Part shown: positions 17,422 to 24,787 of the stretch, piece after piece
How positions within the stretch are numbered: position 1 is the first letter of the stretch
Layout: every line of letters begins with the position of its first letter
Origin: Bacteroidota bacterium
GTDB taxonomy: Bacteria; Bacteroidota; Bacteroidia; Bacteroidales; FEN-979
DNA length: 64,000 nt
NCBI GenBank assembly: GCA_026391835.1
Contig: JAPLDF010000067.1
Location: forward strand, 78,700 to 142,699
Direction of reading: 5' to 3'
The notes under the pieces: generated by a model
The model's database searches: none
The model's input: the letters and a program-made list of their open reading frames with translations, nothing else
What the model was told of the DNA's origin: nothing
Made by a program: the position numbers and the translations under genes

Positions 17422-18417
17422 ATGAACAAGGTAATCCTGTTGAATAAAAGGCCCGTAGGCAGGCCAACTTTAGACGATTTCAAATTTACCAGCGCCGCGA
17501 TACCGGTACCTCCTGCCGGGAATGTTTTAATAAAGACGTTGTATGTATCGGTGGATCCATATTTACGCGGCCGGATGAGTGATTCCAGGTCATACGTTTC
17601 CTCCTTCGTTTTGGGCGAGCCAATGCAGTCGGGAATAATCGGCCAGGTGATCGATTCAAAGCACCCGGAATTCAGGAAGGGGGATTTCGTTTCGGGAATC
17701 CTGGAATGGAAAGAATACCAGGTTTCCGATGGCAAAGGGTTGATCAAGGTAGATGACAGGGTTTCGCCGTTATCATCCTACCTTGGCGCGCTGGGTATGA
17801 CAGGGCTCACTGCCTACCTTGGGTTGACCGAAATAGGTGTTCCAAAGGCAGGTGAAACTATTGTTGTTTCGGGGGCGGCAGGAGCCGTAGGAAGCATGGT
17901 AGGGCAGATTGGGAAAATTATGCGATGTAACACGGTGGGTATAACAGGCACTGACGAAAAAGCAGACCTGCTTAAATCAAAATTCAAATTTGATCATGCT
18001 GTCAATTACAGGACTACACCGGATTTAAAGGAGGCAATCCGCAATACCTGCCCGGATGGGGTTGATATTTATTTTGACAACGTGGGTGGGGAAATTTCAG
18101 ATGCCGTCCTGGCCAATATTAATAAATATGCCAGGTTGCCAGTATGCGGCGCCATTTCTCTGTACAACGCTACTGAAGTCCCTGTAGGGCCCCGCCTTCA
18201 GCCTGTCCTCCTAACTAAAAGTGCAACGATGAGAGGTTTTATTGTCAGTGATTTTTCAGCAAAATTTCCGGCAGCAATAAATCAGCTGGCGATGTGGCTT
18301 AAAGAAGGGAAGCTGACCTATGTCGAGACAATTGTCGAAGGGTTTGAAAATACGCCACAAGCGTTCCTGGACCTTTTTGACGGGAAAAATAAAGGTAAAA
18401 TGATCGTTAAAGTCTAG
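17422..18417 (+). CDS. NADP-dependent MDR-family oxidoreductase (leukotriene B4 dehydrogenase-like)
   Basis: 331 residues, full length. The family (CurA/YfmJ/PTGR1) reduces alpha,beta-unsaturated ketones or aldehydes with NADPH and has no zinc. Landmarks: N-terminal VSVDPYLRGRMSD, the nucleotide-binding SGAAGAVGSMVGQIGK, FDHAVNYR, GVDIYFDNVGGE and MRGFIVSDF. It is the first gene of an accessory stretch, 29 bases ahead of a broken aldehyde dehydrogenase. The pairing suggests aldehyde or enone detoxification, but only the reductase appears functional. Confidence 0.93.
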   Translation: MNKVILLNKRPVGRPTLDDFKFTSAAIPVPPAGNVLIKTLYVSVDPYLRGRMSDSRSYVSSFVLGEPMQSGIIGQVIDSKHPEFRKGDFVSGILEWKEYQVSDGKGLIKVDDRVSPLSSYLGALGMTGLTAYLGLTEIGVPKAGETIVVSGAAGAVGSMVGQIGKIMRCNTVGITGTDEKADLLKSKFKFDHAVNYRTTPDLKEAIRNTCPDGVDIYFDNVGGEISDAVLANINKYARLPVCGAISLYNATEVPVGPRLQPVLLTKSATMRGFIVSDFSAKFPAAINQLAMWLKEGKLTYVETIVEGFENTPQAFLDLFDGKNKGKMIVKV

Positions 18418-18446
18418 GTTAAATACATTATTAAGCCCTATTTATC

Positions 18447-19203
18447 ATGCCAATACAAACAATCAATCCCAATACGAACAAGCTTGTCAGGTCGTTTGAA
18501 GAAATGACAGACAGCGTGGTTTATGATGCCGTAAGCCTGGCGGAAGAAACATTCGGCAAGTGGAGAAACACCACCTTTAAGCAGCGCGCTGACTTAATGC
18601 ACCAGGTAGCTTCGCTGATGCGCGCCAAAAAAGAGCCATTGGCTAAACTCATTACCCTGGAAATGGGGAAACTTATTTCGCAGGCTGGTGGTGGGTGACC
18701 CCATGGACAGGGCTGCGGAACTGGGACCGTTGTGCAATGAAGAAGCGGCAGTTTTGCTTGCCGACCAGGTAGTACGTTCGGTTAATGAAGGTGCAACCGT
18801 ATTGCTGGGCGGAGAAAGATTAAACCGCCCGGGTGCTTTCATGGCGCCTACGATACTTACCAACCTGAAACCTGGAATGGCCGCATACCAAGAAGAACTG
18901 TTCGGGCCTGTCGCCTCATTCTACCGGGTGAAAGATGAGCAGGCAGCAATTGACCTGGCAAATGATTCACCTTTTGGCCTGGGTGGTTCCGTATTTGCAG
19001 GAAACATCGATCGGGGCCTGCTGGTGGCAGCCCGGATTGACAGCGGTATGGTGTTTATCAATCATCCCATATGGACACAGGCAGATCTTTCTTTTGGCGG
19101 AACCAAGCGTTCGGGCTATGGGAGGGAACTGTTGGAACTTGGAATTAAAGAGTTTATCAATAAAAAACTTATTCGCATCAGTGAACTCAACGATCCGTTT
19201 TGA
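18447..19203 (+). pseudogene. Aldehyde (succinate-semialdehyde) dehydrogenase with out-of-frame internal deletion
   Basis: Two ends of one NAD(P)-dependent aldehyde dehydrogenase of the YneI/GabD type are joined. The N-terminal part (18447-18698, MPIQTINPNTNKLVRSF ... LEMGKLISQA) stops at a TGA at 18696; the C-terminal part continues in the +1 frame from about 18685 (LVVGDPMDRAAELGPL ... to IKEFINKKLI). Family members carry roughly 200 residues between these two points, holding the catalytic Cys and Glu and the NAD site. The junction lies at about 18682-18690. The gene cannot make an active enzyme. The flanking halves have kept good coding sequence, so the event is recent or an assembly error. 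Confidence 0.9.
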
Positions 19204-19260
19204 GTTTGTCAAATCGCATCGTATTAAAAATGATACAACACCTTAAAAAGAAAATACACA

Positions 19261-19659
19261 ATGAAAGGATTTAAAAGCAACATCGAAAAAGATACACTTG
19301 AAAATAACTATTTCCGGAAAGTGCTTTACACAGGCAAGCATCTTCAACTGGTACTCATGAGCCTCAAGGCAGGTGAAGATATTGGTGCGGAAGTACATCT
19401 CAACAATGACCAGTTTTTCAGGTTTGAAAGTGGTTCGGGGAAATGTGTCATTGATGGAAATGAATATGCCGTGCAGGATGGCGACATAATTATTGTGCCG
19501 GCCGGCGCCAGACATAATGTTATCAATACCGGGGCCGTAAAGGAATTGAAAATGTATACGATTTATGGCCCGCCCAACCACCAGGACGGCACGATCAGGG
19601 AAACGAAGGAAGATGCACAGAAAAGGGATGAAGAATTTGACGGCAAAACAAGCGAATAA
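19261..19659 (+). CDS. Small cupin-domain protein
   Basis: 132 residues, single-domain cupin. Motif 1 is GAEVHLNNDQFFRFESGSG and motif 2 is GDIIIVPAGARHNVIN, giving probable metal ligands His, Gln/Glu and His. Homologues are annotated only as cupin proteins; substrate unknown. The C-terminus is a charged tail (RETKEDAQKRDEEFDG) typical of this subgroup. It lies 57 bases after the aldehyde dehydrogenase relic. The stop codon sits right where a truncated S23-family gene begins. Confidence 0.88.
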   Translation: MKGFKSNIEKDTLENNYFRKVLYTGKHLQLVLMSLKAGEDIGAEVHLNNDQFFRFESGSGKCVIDGNEYAVQDGDIIIVPAGARHNVINTGAVKELKMYTIYGPPNHQDGTIRETKEDAQKRDEEFDGKTSE

Positions 19660-19661
19660 CT

Positions 19662-19916
19662 GCTCAAATCCTGCGGTTGGCAACCTCTGTTGGAGCAAAT
19701 TACCGCTCTGCACGACGCGCGAAATCAAAACGGGATTTTGTCAATAAATTAAAAATAGTTGAGGAAGAGACTGTTGAAATACTTAATTGGCTTGGATTGA
19801 TTCAACGGTCAGGAAAAATAAAGCCTGAGAAATTGCAGGACCTGGTGAATGAAGCAACCGAATTGCCGGCAATATTTATGCGAGCATTAAAACGGCTAAG
19901 TTGGATACCGGGGTAA
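19662..19916 (+). pseudogene. Four-helix-bundle (S23 / 23S rRNA intervening-sequence) protein, 3' relic A
   Basis: The frame reads QILRLATSVGANYRSARRAK then KSKRDFVNKLKIVEEETVEI and so on, the second half of the S23/IVP four-helix-bundle family (usually about 120 residues). The N-terminal half and any start codon are missing; only a non-standard TTG at 19677 is available. Compared with relic B at 62843-63070, this copy has lost one base in the stretch reading GCAATATTTATGCGAGC, which shifts the C-terminal end. A 12-bp hairpin follows the stop. Family function is unknown. Confidence 0.75.
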
Positions 19917-19920
19917 AAGT

Positions 19921-19948
19921 ACGAAGTACAAAGTCATTTGTACTTCGT
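19921..19948. repeat. 12-bp hairpin after S23 relic A
   Basis: ACGAAGTACAAA, loop GTCA, TTTGTACTTCGT. Further degenerate GTACCTCGTACC repeats follow to 19970, then a TACCGCACTAAATGTC segment that is also found next to relic B (62851-62866, minus strand). Confidence 0.75.
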
Positions 19949-20012
19949 CATTCGTACCTCGTACCTCGCGGTATACCGCACTAAATGTCCGAAGTCAGAA
20001 AATAGCTGGTTC

Positions 20013-20543
20013 CTATTCGGGAATGTTGTACAACTTGCAGATCTCTTTGTAGGACATGCTTTGCAACTCCTCCTTGCTCCTGTACCCGGGTGCACCTGAT
20101 TTTAAGGCAGGGATGGTGCCGGGGATGGCAATAAACCGGAACCTGTTGCCGGAGGTGAGCGGCGGCGCAAACATGTCGCAGTTGAATTCAATGCTTCCGT
20201 ACTGGTGGATCAGAAAGTCCCAGTTTGCACCCACGGCATAAGCCGGAAGGGGGCGCACCGAAGACCCTTCGTATACGTCATTGGCCAGCCATGCATAGGC
20301 CAGTACCACACCGCCCTCAACAATATCCTGGGTGAGATCGGGGGCAGTGGCTGCGAAAAACCAGTCGCCTGAACCGCCCGACCATGAGGTGGGGGAGAAC
20401 CATTCGGAATAGTAGACCGTGGCATTTTGCCCGGCAGGTCCCTGTGGCCCCTGTGGTCCCACTGGCCCTTCTTTATTGCATCCTGCAAACACAAAGGCCG
20501 AAATGGCGGCGAATAAAAAAAATGTCCTGATTGCTGTTTTCAT
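20013..20543 (-). CDS. Lipoprotein with short collagen-like Gly-X-Y segment
   Basis: 176 residues. The signal peptide ends in a lipobox (FVFAGC), so the protein is lipid-anchored. Directly after Cys come collagen-like triplets (GPVGPQGPQGPAG) and then about 140 residues of tryptophan- and proline-rich sequence without recognised domain, ending in SYKEICKLYNIPE. Short lipoproteins of this design are common in Bacteroidota and their role is not known. A -7 box (20607) lies upstream. Confidence 0.82.
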   Translation of the reverse strand: MKTAIRTFFLFAAISAFVFAGCNKEGPVGPQGPQGPAGQNATVYYSEWFSPTSWSGGSGDWFFAATAPDLTQDIVEGGVVLAYAWLANDVYEGSSVRPLPAYAVGANWDFLIHQYGSIEFNCDMFAPPLTSGNRFRFIAIPGTIPALKSGAPGYRSKEELQSMSYKEICKLYNIPE

Positions 20544-20606
20544 TTTATCGGATTTTTAAGGTTAATTAATTTTTATAAGGCGATGAGTTCATCCTTGTTT
20601 TCGGAG

Positions 20607-20614
20607 CAAAAATA
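20607..20614 (-). promoter_or_regulatory. Bacteroidota -7 box for the collagen-like lipoprotein
   Basis: On the minus strand TATTTTTG fits TAnnTTTG, about 65 bases before the ATG. No clear -33 TTTG is seen at the right distance. Confidence 0.35.
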
Positions 20615-20785
20615 AGACCATTGTTCTTTAAAATTGTTACATAATTATTTATTACGCATTAAATTGTCAAAAAACAATCCTGAATAATCCTTCCTGGCTA
20701 CACCCCGGATAGGCTAGCGTTTGTACACCGCGTCCTCTCCGAAAAATAATAAGCAGGCTAATGCCACAAAGCCATTGTACTGGTT

Positions 20786-21193
20786 ATGCTGGTAGTTCCG
20801 TGCATGTCATTAAAAACACAGCTTTCATTAAAATATGAAACCATATGCAAGACATGGATGGCAGATGCCATTGAAGCGCAAATGCACTTCCCCATTGATA
20901 CAACAATGGTTGTTTTTTCAAGATCCTCTAAAGTTGATTCAAACGGTTATTCCGATTTGCGAATGACATTCAGCAAGAACGGTGATTATTCATCCATCTC
21001 CAAAAAAGGGAAACCATGAACAGGGACCTCCAGGTGGGAATTTTCCAAAGATGAATCGAAGGTGACTATTATCAAAAAACACGGGAAACAGGAACAGTTC
21101 TCCATTCAAAGACTCAATCCGACTTACCTGGAACTGGCAATTAAAAAGAGAGGGATTAACATGGTGTTTAAAATGGTGCCGGAAAAAAAATAA
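20786..21193 (+). pseudogene. Lipocalin-like protein with in-frame stop
   Basis: One continuous reading frame of 136 codons is interrupted by a TGA at 21017-21019. Before it: TWMADAIEAQMHFPIDTT ... MTFSKNGDYSSISKKG; after it: TSRWEFSKDESKVTIIKKHG, then QEQFSIQRLNPTYLELAIKK and FKMVPEKK. The pattern of a W.F..D.. strand, a short K-rich turn, and an L.P..LEL strand is that of lipocalin-like (lipocalin_4/5) extracytoplasmic proteins. The N-terminus lacks a signal peptide, so the 5' end also seems lost. The similarity is by eye and only moderate. Confidence 0.55.
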
Positions 21194-21275
21194 ATCCTAT
21201 TTATAGCAGCCTGCTCCAGGTGAATGCAAATTGACAGCAAAGCATTGCAGGGGTTAATCCCATTATGTAAAAAAC

Positions 21276-21334
21276 CATTGGGGCTAAAGCCCAATGAACC
21301 TGATCAACCTTAAACAGTTGGCTAAAGCCAACTG
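21276..21334. repeat. Pair of GGCTAAAGCC palindromes
   Basis: CATTGGG...CCCAATG centred on GCTAAAGC (21276-21296) and the perfect CAGTTGGCTAAAGCCAACTG (21315-21334). The same 20-base palindrome core is found at 32268-32291. These precede the metallophosphoesterase. Confidence 0.75.
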
Positions 21335-21472
21335 CAATGGATGAGAGAGATGCATTATTTCGTCCTGTCCGGGACGAAATGGCTAATCGAACTTCTAATA
21401 AAGCTATATTTACGCGTTATTAAACGGAAAATATCCGGGCAGTCATTTCTTATGCTTACAAAGGAGGGAAAA

Positions 21473-22810
21473 ATGAATTATTTAATGAAAACATCCAGTT
21501 TGGCTGTTGTTGTGATTCTGGCATGTGCGTTTTGTTCGTTCAAACAACCAGGTTCAGAAATCCCTGTTAATCCGGCGACTGATCCTTTCTCCAATGGGGG
21601 CAGCGAAAGGAACATGATAGTTGTCATAAGCGATTTGCATCTTGGCGCCAACCTTGCGTATGCAGAGATTAACAGGAACTGCAGCATTCTTGTAAAGCTG
21701 CTGCAACAGGTCAGCGCAGCACGAAATGTAAAGGAACTCGTCATCGCGGGGGACCTGCTTGACGAATGGTTTGTGCCGGCAACCATCAATACCTACGACG
21801 GCAAGGACCAGCATGATTTTGTTCAGCGGATCGCTGCAACCAACCAGGATGTGTTCGATGCGTTTAACAGGATAATCCGGGAAGGGAAGATAGCTGTTAC
21901 TTATGTGCCGGGAAATCATGACTTAAGCATCACTGCCGAAAATGTTGCCGGCATTCTTCCCGGGATAAACCAGGCCCGTGATAATATGCAGGGCCTGGGG
22001 ACATATTCACCTGCCGGAAATCCCCGGATAGCAATTGAACATGGGCACCGCTATAATTTTTTCTGTGCGCCGGATCCGATCTCAAACCAGGACATAGCCC
22101 CCGGAACCATCATGCCCCCGGGATACTTTTTTACGAGAATCGCGGCACTCCATGTAATGCAACACAATCCGGCACCGGGCGAAGCCGTGGCGGTTGTCAC
22201 CCCCAATCCTGCGGGCGGCGTAAGCCAGAACATGTTGTATGCTTACTGGAGTTTATGGAAATGGGCAATCAAATTGATGTCCATCGAAAATAAGCTGGAT
22301 GAGAAAATCATCGTTACCAATGTTGGTGGTTTCACCGGGGCCTGTGCAGTCAATGACTTGCTGCCATTCCAGTTGACAACCGGTGGGGATCTCGATGTGA
22401 AGCTTTATAAGGGAATCCAGGACACCTGGGACCAGAGGCAAACGATCAACAAGGTGGCTGTGAAAATCCCGGTTATGTCGGCCATTGTGAATGCAGCTTC
22501 CGATACCGCCATTGACAACCAGGCCAAGGTGCAATATTTCATGAACCCGAATTCCAACACGCGTATCGTAGTGTTCGGGCATACACACGTTGCTAAAATG
22601 ACCTCGTCGGCGAACTGCAAGGGCCAAAAGTCAATCTATGTGAATTCCGGAACCTGGATCGATAACAATAATAGCAGCCCGGGCATTTCATGCACATTTG
22701 TTGTCATCACACCTCCGAAGACCGGTACGCATGCCGAAACCCGGGTGAAACTATATAATTTCAACAATTCAGTGATGACAGAAATGGCACAGGACTCACT
22801 GCGCTATTGA
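21473..22810 (+). CDS. Exported calcineurin-like metallophosphoesterase
   Basis: 445 residues from the ATG at 21473, chosen because it is preceded by AAAGGAGGG (21460-21468) and opens a signal peptide (MKTSSLAVVVILACAF). All metal-binding motifs of the calcineurin-like fold are present: SDLHLGA, AGDLLDEW, PGNHD, EHGHRYNFF and FGHTHVAK, so a binuclear metal phosphatase or phosphodiesterase located outside the cytoplasm is likely. The substrate is unknown; UDP-diacylglucosamine hydrolase-type and other branches share these motifs. The strong SD-like sequence is rare in this phylum. It follows palindromic repeats and has no operon partner. Confidence 0.87.
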   Translation: MNYLMKTSSLAVVVILACAFCSFKQPGSEIPVNPATDPFSNGGSERNMIVVISDLHLGANLAYAEINRNCSILVKLLQQVSAARNVKELVIAGDLLDEWFVPATINTYDGKDQHDFVQRIAATNQDVFDAFNRIIREGKIAVTYVPGNHDLSITAENVAGILPGINQARDNMQGLGTYSPAGNPRIAIEHGHRYNFFCAPDPISNQDIAPGTIMPPGYFFTRIAALHVMQHNPAPGEAVAVVTPNPAGGVSQNMLYAYWSLWKWAIKLMSIENKLDEKIIVTNVGGFTGACAVNDLLPFQLTTGGDLDVKLYKGIQDTWDQRQTINKVAVKIPVMSAIVNAASDTAIDNQAKVQYFMNPNSNTRIVVFGHTHVAKMTSSANCKGQKSIYVNSGTWIDNNNSSPGISCTFVVITPPKTGTHAETRVKLYNFNNSVMTEMAQDSLRY

Positions 22811-22865
22811 CCATTGCCTGTCATCCTACTTCCTGGCAAACAGATTCTGCCCGTGGATTCCCCAT

Positions 22866-23267
22866 TCATGGTTTCCGGTCCTGTTTATACTTTTCCATCA
22901 AGGCAATAAGATCAACCCGGGCGCAATCATCAAGCAATTCCCTGACAATATCCAAAGGCATTTCTTCTGCTTTTTTAAAATTAATGCAACCTTTCTGGAA
23001 TTTAGCTTTGTTTAAAAGGTTTTTATACGTGGCATGAAGTGCCGGTGATGCATAAATTGGCATTAAATGCAACGAAAAATGGCTTTTGGTGATTGACAAT
23101 CCATATTTAAAAAAACCTTTGGTTTTATAGAGGATCATTTCAATTCCCATCATTAACCCGATCTCAGCCGTTACATTTTTGTCGGCATTCACGATGATGT
23201 CATTTATTTCTGTAAGGATCAACCTGTTTTCAGGAGATTGTTCTGATAAAAATTCTGTTACTGTCAT
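22866..23267 (-). CDS. DUF1801 family protein
   Basis: 133 residues. The segment GLMMGIEMILYKTKGFFKYG, then SHFSLHLMPIYASP, ending with CINFKKAEEMPLDIVRELL matches the YdhG/YiiM-like DUF1801 family in layout (aromatic core, then a F..A..P..L... helix). Members are small cytosolic proteins of uncertain role, some described as intracellular iron chaperone-like. Flanked by the phosphoesterase (convergent) and a short dispersed repeat. Nothing in the context indicates a pathway. Confidence 0.75.
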   Translation of the reverse strand: MTVTEFLSEQSPENRLILTEINDIIVNADKNVTAEIGLMMGIEMILYKTKGFFKYGLSITKSHFSLHLMPIYASPALHATYKNLLNKAKFQKGCINFKKAEEMPLDIVRELLDDCARVDLIALMEKYKQDRKP

Positions 23268-23353
23268 AAGATATCTGTTTATATAATTTGGTCTGCGGTT
23301 TTCTCAAGAATCCCGGAATGTAAAATTATAATAAAAACAGTATCGTCCTGATA

Positions 23354-23397
23354 GTGGAAAAACCGGAACCTCAGGCCACGCTTTGCCGGTTCAGGCT
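23354..23397. repeat. Dispersed repeat copy 1 (GTGGAAAAACCGGA...TGCCGGTT)
   Basis: The exact 14-base GTGGAAAAACCGGA starts at 23354 and a TGCCGGTT follows 22 bases later; the same arrangement lies at 27788-27827. The two arms AACCGG/CCGGTT are inverted. It may be an insertion-sequence end remnant. Confidence 0.5.
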
Positions 23398-23415
23398 CAG
23401 ACTGCGGCCTCATCT

Positions 23416-24039
23416 TTATTCTGAAATGTGTGAATCCTGTAAGTATTTATCAACGTTATGTAACTCTTCAGAGGGAGAGGAAACTTGTAACTTTATAATG
23501 CTGTCGTTTACTGAATCAGGTTTGACTGCTTTTTTTATGTTTACGACCTGTATTTTTGTGGGTACTTTTTCGATTTTAAAGAATTGGTTTGTAAAGAGCA
23601 GAACTATTGAAAACAGTAAAGCCACGGTGGTCAGCCTGACTGCGACAATATACTGTTTATTGCCTTTTTCGGTGATTATTTTATTTTGTCTGTACGACAG
23701 GGTGTTTGCCCCGATTTCACTTAAAAGGATCTCTTTATAGGTTTTGGTCAATGATCCCTGGTACTTTTCGACATTATAAGCCTGGTCGAGCGGTTTTGTC
23801 TTAAAGATGTCCAGCATTAAAAGGATCGCCCAAATAAAAAGCGCTATCGGAATAACCGAAATCAGCTGAATTACCTGGAAAGTCCCCACAAGGCTGCTCA
23901 GGAAAAAAGGGATGAACAAGGCTGTTACGCCAATAATTGTCCCGGCATACGAATGTTGCTGCCGATATGAATCTACCTGCTTTTCAACAATTTCTTTTGA
24001 ATTGACCGCAAAGAATTCCAGGTGGCGTAAGTCTTCCAT
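23416..24039 (-). CDS. Hypothetical three-helix membrane protein
   Basis: 207 residues, no recognised family. A charged N-terminal helix (MEDLRHLEFFAVNSKEIVEK) leads into two close membrane helices (about residues 33-53 and 58-78), a cytoplasmic loop of about 50 residues (KTYKEILLSEIGANTLSYRQ), a third helix (about 131-151, LTTVALLFSIVLLFTN) and a soluble tail. The helix-plus-paired-TM layout is reminiscent of SLATT-type membrane proteins, but no nucleotide cyclase or other partner is next to it, so I assign no function. Confidence 0.6.
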   Translation of the reverse strand: MEDLRHLEFFAVNSKEIVEKQVDSYRQQHSYAGTIIGVTALFIPFFLSSLVGTFQVIQLISVIPIALFIWAILLMLDIFKTKPLDQAYNVEKYQGSLTKTYKEILLSEIGANTLSYRQNKIITEKGNKQYIVAVRLTTVALLFSIVLLFTNQFFKIEKVPTKIQVVNIKKAVKPDSVNDSIIKLQVSSPSEELHNVDKYLQDSHISE

Positions 24040-24080
24040 TCCGTGTTTTATAAATGAGGTTGTCTTAAATGCCTAATTTC

Positions 24081-24154
24081 ACCGCTAAGACGCTAAGACG
24101 CGAAAAATGACATTGCTGATTTTTTAATTCTTTGCGCCTTAGCGTCTTCGCGGT
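24081..24154. repeat. Long imperfect hairpin element, copy 1
   Basis: Left arm ACCGCTAAGACGCTAAGACG, right arm GCGCCTTAGCGTCTTCGCGGT minus its first base, separated by a short AT-rich centre. A second copy at 54705-54780 has the same arms with one compensating base pair change. Confidence 0.85.
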
Positions 24155-24216
24155 AATGATGACAATTCAGACTTTTGAGGTAACCTCATCAGGAAAATCA
24201 TGATTTAACCAATTGG

Positions 24217-24587
24217 CTAATCATCGAAATAATAGTCAACTTCCAAATCGTTTTGTACGAACCATATGCCGGGAGTCTTCCAGGCAATCCGGCCGGCTTC
24301 GTCTTTCTGATACCAGGAAGGCACTGTTCCTGTAAGGGTCACCGTTGTTCCGGAAACTTTGACGCTGATGTCGTTATCATCTGCTGCCAGGCTTCTGCCG
24401 ATGACTTTCTCAACATCTTTTTGTTCAATCTTGTCGTGTATTTCCGATTTGATTTTAATGTTGTTGGTTACCATACAACACTGTCTTTTGCTGTAACCCC
24501 GATTTCTGCCGCATTCAACAACGACTCCCGTTTGATGGCGTTTTGAACGTCTGCCTGTAATTCTGCATTGGTTTTAATTATCAACAT
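24217..24587 (-). pseudogene. BON-domain protein with out-of-frame internal deletion
   Basis: The N-terminal fragment starts at the ATG at 24587 (KTNAELQADVQNAIKRESLL, then NAAEIGVTAKDSVVW) and hits a stop at 24468; the C-terminal fragment continues in another frame from 24474 (VTNNIKIKSEIHDKIEQKDV ... GTVPSWYQKDEAGRIAWKTP). In the intact three-BON family these ends are separated by roughly a hundred more residues: the end of the first and all of the second BON domain are gone. Such proteins are osmotically or stress induced and bind membranes or polysaccharide in other bacteria. A short C-terminal 85-residue product from the ATG at 24474 is conceivable. Confidence 0.85.
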
Positions 24588-24787
24588 TTTATAATTGTGA
24601 AAATATTGACATAACGTCACAAAAGTATTTCCATTCGCTGGCTAAACCCTTACGCAATTGTTGAAATGATTTACATGATTCACACATTTTCGCTTGTCCA
24701 CCTTCCGGCTTTTGTTAAAAAACTACCTGAACCTTGTTTAAGGACCAGGCCGGGAGCGGAAATTGTGTCATTTGGCAGGATGCAATG

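Noticed and set aside
19662..19916. Diversity-generating retroelement accessory protein (Avd)
   Set aside because: S23 and Avd share a four-helix bundle, but there is no reverse transcriptase or template/variable repeat pair, and the gene is a 3' fragment.
23416..24039. CBASS or other immune operon
   Set aside because: No nucleotide cyclase, ubiquitin-like enzyme or nuclease lies next to the membrane protein.
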